Assembly: GCF_000737595.1 (NCBI RefSeq)
Contig: NZ_CP006271.1
Location: 1,550,001 to 1,614,000, forward strand
Length of the DNA: 64,000 nucleotides
From: Synechococcus sp. KORDI-52
GTDB taxonomy: Bacteria > Cyanobacteriota > Cyanobacteriia > PCC-6307 > Cyanobiaceae
Direction of reading: 5' to 3'
The position numbers and the translations under genes are program-made. This document shows, in pieces, positions 60,895-64,000 of the stretch. How positions within the stretch are numbered: position 1 is the stretch's first letter; every line of letters starts with the position of its first letter. The notes beneath the pieces are model-generated. The model did no database searches. It was not told the origin of the DNA and saw only the letters and a list, made by a program, of their open reading frames with translations.

Positions 60895-60966
60895 CTCTCT
60901 CTTGCGCGGTGCCCACACCCCCGTTGCCTGGCGTGGGTCTGACTGCTGCCTGCCGAAGAGGCTCAA

Positions 60967-61838
60967 CGTCCTTTCACTATAACCAAAATTGGTAGCAACG
61001 GCTACTGTTTTGCTGATGGTTGTCGCTGCCGTTGCCAGCGTGGGGCCGGTTTAGGGATGCCTTTGTCTGAAGCCGTTCCACCTTTGTAGGGGAAGAGCGG
61101 CAACCCTCGCAGCTGGGTAGTCCCCCCTGCCAGAGCTCAGAGAAGAGCCGAGGCGAGTGGGGTTCTCCCAAGCCCAGTCCACTTGGGCGATGCGGCCTGA
61201 AGCTGTCTGGGTTGCCTAAGTCTTTGGCAAGACCTTTTTGGCTTTCATCGGATCACATCAATCTTCCTTGCATGTGCCTGGCAGGCCTCAAGTGCATTGG
61301 CTCCGCGATCAGCATGGCTGTCCTTGAGTTCTGAGCCCAAGGATCAACTCAATCAACAACTGAAGGAGTGTATTTCGCACTCTATTGCAGACGGATCGTG
61401 TTCCTGCTGCATCGAATCCTCTTGTCGATCAGACGAAAGACGTTTCGATTGATAGGTTCACCTGTTGAGTTCATCTCGAACCATTCGACTTAATTGGCAG
61501 CCCCTTTGGAGTTCTCAAGTGTCCAGCCTTGTTCAAGAAGTCTGCTCACTTGGATGAACGACCATTTTGATTATCCAGCTGGGACCAGGCTCGATGTCCC
61601 CAGTGCGCATCGAACGCCGCTTGTTCAGGCAGATCCTGCTCATCAGCCTTGGGGCTTGAGTGCATGCCAAGCCTGACACCCACCAACACATGCACATGTG
61701 ATCAAGCATTCGAGATTTCGCTTCATCATGCATGAAATCAGTAGGCGTAAATATGCTGATAGTCTGTAATTAGTGCGTAAATTGAATGCACATTCCCTAT
61801 ATCTAAGGGATCTGAATTATTGGATTTTTGAACTTCAG
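60967..61838. other. gene-poor stretch of about 870 bases
   Basis: No supportable gene. Two frames (61494-61676 plus, 61533-61733 minus) are short and irregular. The right end is AT-rich, as expected of the promoter-distal side of the next gene. Confidence 0.4.
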
Positions 61839-62846
61839 TCACCAGCAAAGGCTTGAGTCTGCAACTCCTTTGAGTGGTGGGCTGACATTATATTCTTCCC
61901 GAATTTGGGCCAAAGGCATCGTCGCTAATTCAAGATGATCGATTGTGCTGAAGTCCTTGCTGCAATTCATGCCTCGATTAAAGGCGTCGGCCAGCATTTC
62001 TGGAGCTCCATCGAGAGTCATAACACCTCGTTTGCCTTCTAAGCCATCAAATGGATCACCATCAGCACCAAGTGGTTCATACTGAACATTATGACCTGGT
62101 TTGAAAATGCCAGCTTCGTGAATCAAAAAATTGGTCAAAGACGCCATCCAGTTGGCATCAGAATCATTCATCCCTAGCTTAAATGCACCTAAGCATATTT
62201 CTCCAATCCCCGTTGGTTCGTAGCCAGCGATGATGTGATTCATGTCATGACAGACATAATACCCAGGATTTATTGAATCTTTGGTTGGTATTTTCATGCC
62301 ATTGCGTTTGTAAAACTCTGCAAATTTCCGACCTAGGGTTTCCTTGTGCATGGATGAACAAGATTCCAAGATCTTGAAAAATTGCTCATCATATTGTCGT
62401 GCGCCATGATTAAATGATTCTGGTCCATGCTTTTCTTGCAGAGATAAGAAGTAGCTTTCGTATCGCCTGATGTAATCAGTTGTGGTATCTACAGCTGAAT
62501 GATCTATCATTTTCCGGCATACAGCAAGCACATCGCCTTCCAGTTCCAATTGCAGTGCAGCTTTATCCAATTTGCCAAGCTGTTGGGATGATCTTGGATG
62601 TCTGCATAGTTCGAGCATCACACCCAATTGAATGTATCTTCTTCGAAGGGATTCATCGCCAACACATTGAGAAAGTTTGTCTTGATCAATGGGTGTTAGA
62701 TTTTCAAATGAGTCGGGCGTTAGTTTTAATATGCTTAAAGCTATGGCCTGAAGAACGCTTCTTTGTTCAATTGTGCCTCGGTCCCCACAGTCGATTAAAT
62801 CCTTGAGCCCCGCGGCAAAGGCTAGGCAAGTCTGTCTGTCGAGCAT
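61839..62846 (-). CDS. Coq4-like protein with N-terminal helical (TerB-like) extension
   Basis: 335 residues. At about residues 204-220: YYVCHDMNHIIAGYEPTGIGEI, i.e. H-D-M-N-H followed by 11 residues and E, the zinc-binding HDxxH-X11-E motif of Coq4, the ubiquinone-biosynthesis scaffold. It is followed by a helical segment with LTNFLIHEAGIFKPGHN. The first 130 residues are helical (YIQLGVMLELCRHPRSSQQL) and resemble TerB. Codon use is AT-rich compared with most of the window. Cyanobacteria make plastoquinone without Coq4, so another ligand or lipid role is possible. Confidence 0.72.
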   Translation of the reverse strand: MLDRQTCLAFAAGLKDLIDCGDRGTIEQRSVLQAIALSILKLTPDSFENLTPIDQDKLSQCVGDESLRRRYIQLGVMLELCRHPRSSQQLGKLDKAALQLELEGDVLAVCRKMIDHSAVDTTTDYIRRYESYFLSLQEKHGPESFNHGARQYDEQFFKILESCSSMHKETLGRKFAEFYKRNGMKIPTKDSINPGYYVCHDMNHIIAGYEPTGIGEICLGAFKLGMNDSDANWMASLTNFLIHEAGIFKPGHNVQYEPLGADGDPFDGLEGKRGVMTLDGAPEMLADAFNRGMNCSKDFSTIDHLELATMPLAQIREEYNVSPPLKGVADSSLCW

Positions 62847-63089
62847 TTGATTTTTGCAGTTGTCCCATTAAACACTATTTGTTTTGGTTTGCCTTGGTTT
62901 GTCTTGATTGCAGATTTTGGGTCTGGCCTTTGTCTTCAAGTTCATGTGGAATAGTTTGCTGTTGATGTGATTTAACTTGATTTCAAGGCAGTGCATCAAT
63001 CCACTTCGGTAAGGTTTTGTTTGGAACATTTGCAGCTAAGACCAGTTTGGATGAAGCCCCTGGGAAGTTGTTATTTGTGGTTCGGTGAG
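62847..63089. other. AT-rich intergenic
   Basis: T-rich, no gene. Upstream region of the Coq4-like gene. Confidence 0.4.
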
Positions 63090-63332
63090 CTAAAGCAGGT
63101 TGCCATTTGAATCGTAGTTGCTCATTCTTTGATGTTGATTCGCTGTATGGTGCGTCCAGACTTCTTTTACAGATAATTTGTTCAGCTGGTGAAGATCTAC
63201 TGATCCGGTGAATGGCCCCTCATTTTGTCTATTGATTGACGGCATCATTTCCGTCTTCGGATTATTTCTGATGCTCAAATGGAGCTGAGAATTTTCGATT
63301 CGGATATGTCCCCGACCATCGCTGCTCCGCAT
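63090..63332 (-). CDS. possible hypothetical protein, 80 aa
   Basis: GHIRIENSQLHLSIRNNPKT and VWTHHTANQHQRMSNYDSNG. Polar, no ribosome site or family. May be a remnant. Confidence 0.35.
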   Translation of the reverse strand: MRSSDGRGHIRIENSQLHLSIRNNPKTEMMPSINRQNEGPFTGSVDLHQLNKLSVKEVWTHHTANQHQRMSNYDSNGNLL

Positions 63333-63467
63333 AATTTTTATTATGTATTTCTTGTCTTGATATTTCGCTCAACATCAATGTTCTCCATATTCTTGCACTG
63401 TGAATTGATTAGTGGCCCAAGTGTTCTTGAATTCATTGATGGTTGGTGATTGATAGGCTGTGACGGT

Positions 63468-63779
63468 ATGGTGGTTTTTTACTTTTCTTTGGCACGCTTA
63501 CGCATGTTGGTTGCGATGTTGCTGCTGGCTTTCTTTGACGTACCTGGCGATTCGTGGCTCCAGGAATTTTATAGATTTGTACGCACTTCAGAGTGATCGC
63601 GCGCTGATGCTGTTGAAAGCGCTGCCTGTATTAAACAAATTAATGCTTGCATTCCTCAATATTTGGCACCAAAGAGTGTTCGGCCTGAGATTGATGTTCA
63701 TTCCTTCGCCGCGTGTGCTTTTGTCGACGGCTACAGAATTCATGGACTGCTGCATGCCAGCTTCTTGATTCGCTTGTAG
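63468..63779 (+). pseudogene. gene interrupted by an in-frame TGA
   Basis: ATG at 63468 gives a signal-like LRMLVAMLLLAFFDV, then WLQEFYRFVRTSE and TGA at 63594. The same frame continues with good coding sense for 60 residues (ADAVESAACIKQINACIPQY, EIDVHSFAACAFVDGYRIHG, LLHASFLIRL) without any start codon. A 102-codon frame at 63460 overlaps it in another register and is probably a shadow. No family recognised. Confidence 0.4.
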
Positions 63780-63800
63780 ACCGGTGAAAAGACGTCCGTC

Positions 63801-64000
63801 GTGTTGGTCGTGGCTGCTGGGGAGCGAGCTTCCGGTTGGTTCCCACAGGGACCCACCAAGAGGGCGGGGGATGCAAGCAAAACTGTGCCGATCGTTTGCA
63901 TCTGCGGTCCTTCCGCTGCTGGAAAAACAACCTTTGCTGCCGACCTAGCTGGACGGTTGCGGCTCAGCGGAAGGCTTCCGCTCTTGATCGCCTGCGACGA
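63801..64000 (+). CDS. uridine-kinase-like P-loop kinase, 5' part
   Basis: Cut by the window edge. From GTG at 63801: LVVAAGERASGWFPQGPTKR, then VPIVCICGPSAAGKTTFAAD, the Walker A of the uridine kinase/phosphoribulokinase family, and LPLLIACDD, the start of the second strand. The start codon could also be later. Substrate cannot be assigned from this part. Confidence 0.7.
   Translation, partial: MLVVAAGERASGWFPQGPTKRAGDASKTVPIVCICGPSAAGKTTFAADLAGRLRLSGRLPLLIACD

Overview
The window looks like a chromosomal segment of a marine Synechococcus (picocyanobacterium). The evidence is an SLH-domain outer-membrane porin of the cyanobacterial type, a phycoerythrin-type phycobilisome linker, a cyanobacterial AbrB regulator, an SmtA-type metallothionein, families largely confined to picocyanobacteria (DUF1651, DUF2811, orphan Nif11 domain, DUF3721-like) and a very high density of 40-90 residue hypothetical genes. 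I see no tRNA, rRNA, CRISPR array or intact insertion sequence. Assignment rests on protein families recognised by eye; no database search was run.

Layout. 1-3.1 kb: porin and an AT-rich stretch with a Crp/Fnr-like regulator. 3.2-6.7 kb: a metal-homeostasis block, with metallothionein (+) and a three-gene minus-strand operon (G3E/CobW-like GTPase plus two degenerate metallophosphoesterases), both preceded by the same Zur/Fur-like palindrome. 6.8-11.5 kb: small hypotheticals, a double GNAT acetyltransferase, a candidate structured RNA and a secreted Cys-repeat protein. 12.5-15 kb: gamma-glutamyltransferase and a secreted protein. 15-19.5 kb: sparse region of mini-genes, a frameshifted monooxygenase remnant and the first copy of an unusual mini-ORF/terminator element. 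19.6-22 kb: PIN-PhoH ATPase and a LOG-family protein. 24-26.3 kb: MscS-type channel. 26.6-30 kb: accessory, decaying region (frameshifted gene, DUF429, fused vapBC remnant, CBS-HEPN protein, truncated LuxR copy). 30-34 kb: secreted protein, lipoprotein, LuxR regulator and phycobilisome linker. 35.3-37.5 kb: FMN-dependent alpha-hydroxyacid oxidase, then the second copy of the mini-ORF element. 37.5-40.6 kb: cytochrome P450, frameshifted lipocalin-like gene, AbrB regulator. 40.6-43.4 kb: run of eleven very small genes. 43.5-49 kb: SelO, then a MoxR / DUF58 / transglutaminase operon whose last gene is frameshifted in a C7 tract. 49.4-54.9 kb: glycosyltransferase, RRM protein, CuZn-SOD, YccF, NAD-dependent epimerase. 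55-60.9 kb: DCC protein, small secreted proteins, class C beta-lactamase-like hydrolase, DUF4278. 61-64 kb: a gene-poor stretch, a protein with the Coq4-type HDxxH-X11-E motif, an interrupted gene, and the 5' end of a uridine-kinase-like P-loop kinase cut by the window edge.

How the genes work together. Two coherent modules can be argued: zinc/iron homeostasis at 3.2-6.7 kb, and the MoxR-DUF58-transglutaminase cassette at 45.2-48.7 kb. Otherwise genes are mostly monocistronic or in short overlapping pairs. At least seven frameshifted, stop-interrupted or truncated genes are scattered through the window; several frameshifts lie in short C-runs, so assembly error and real decay must be separated.
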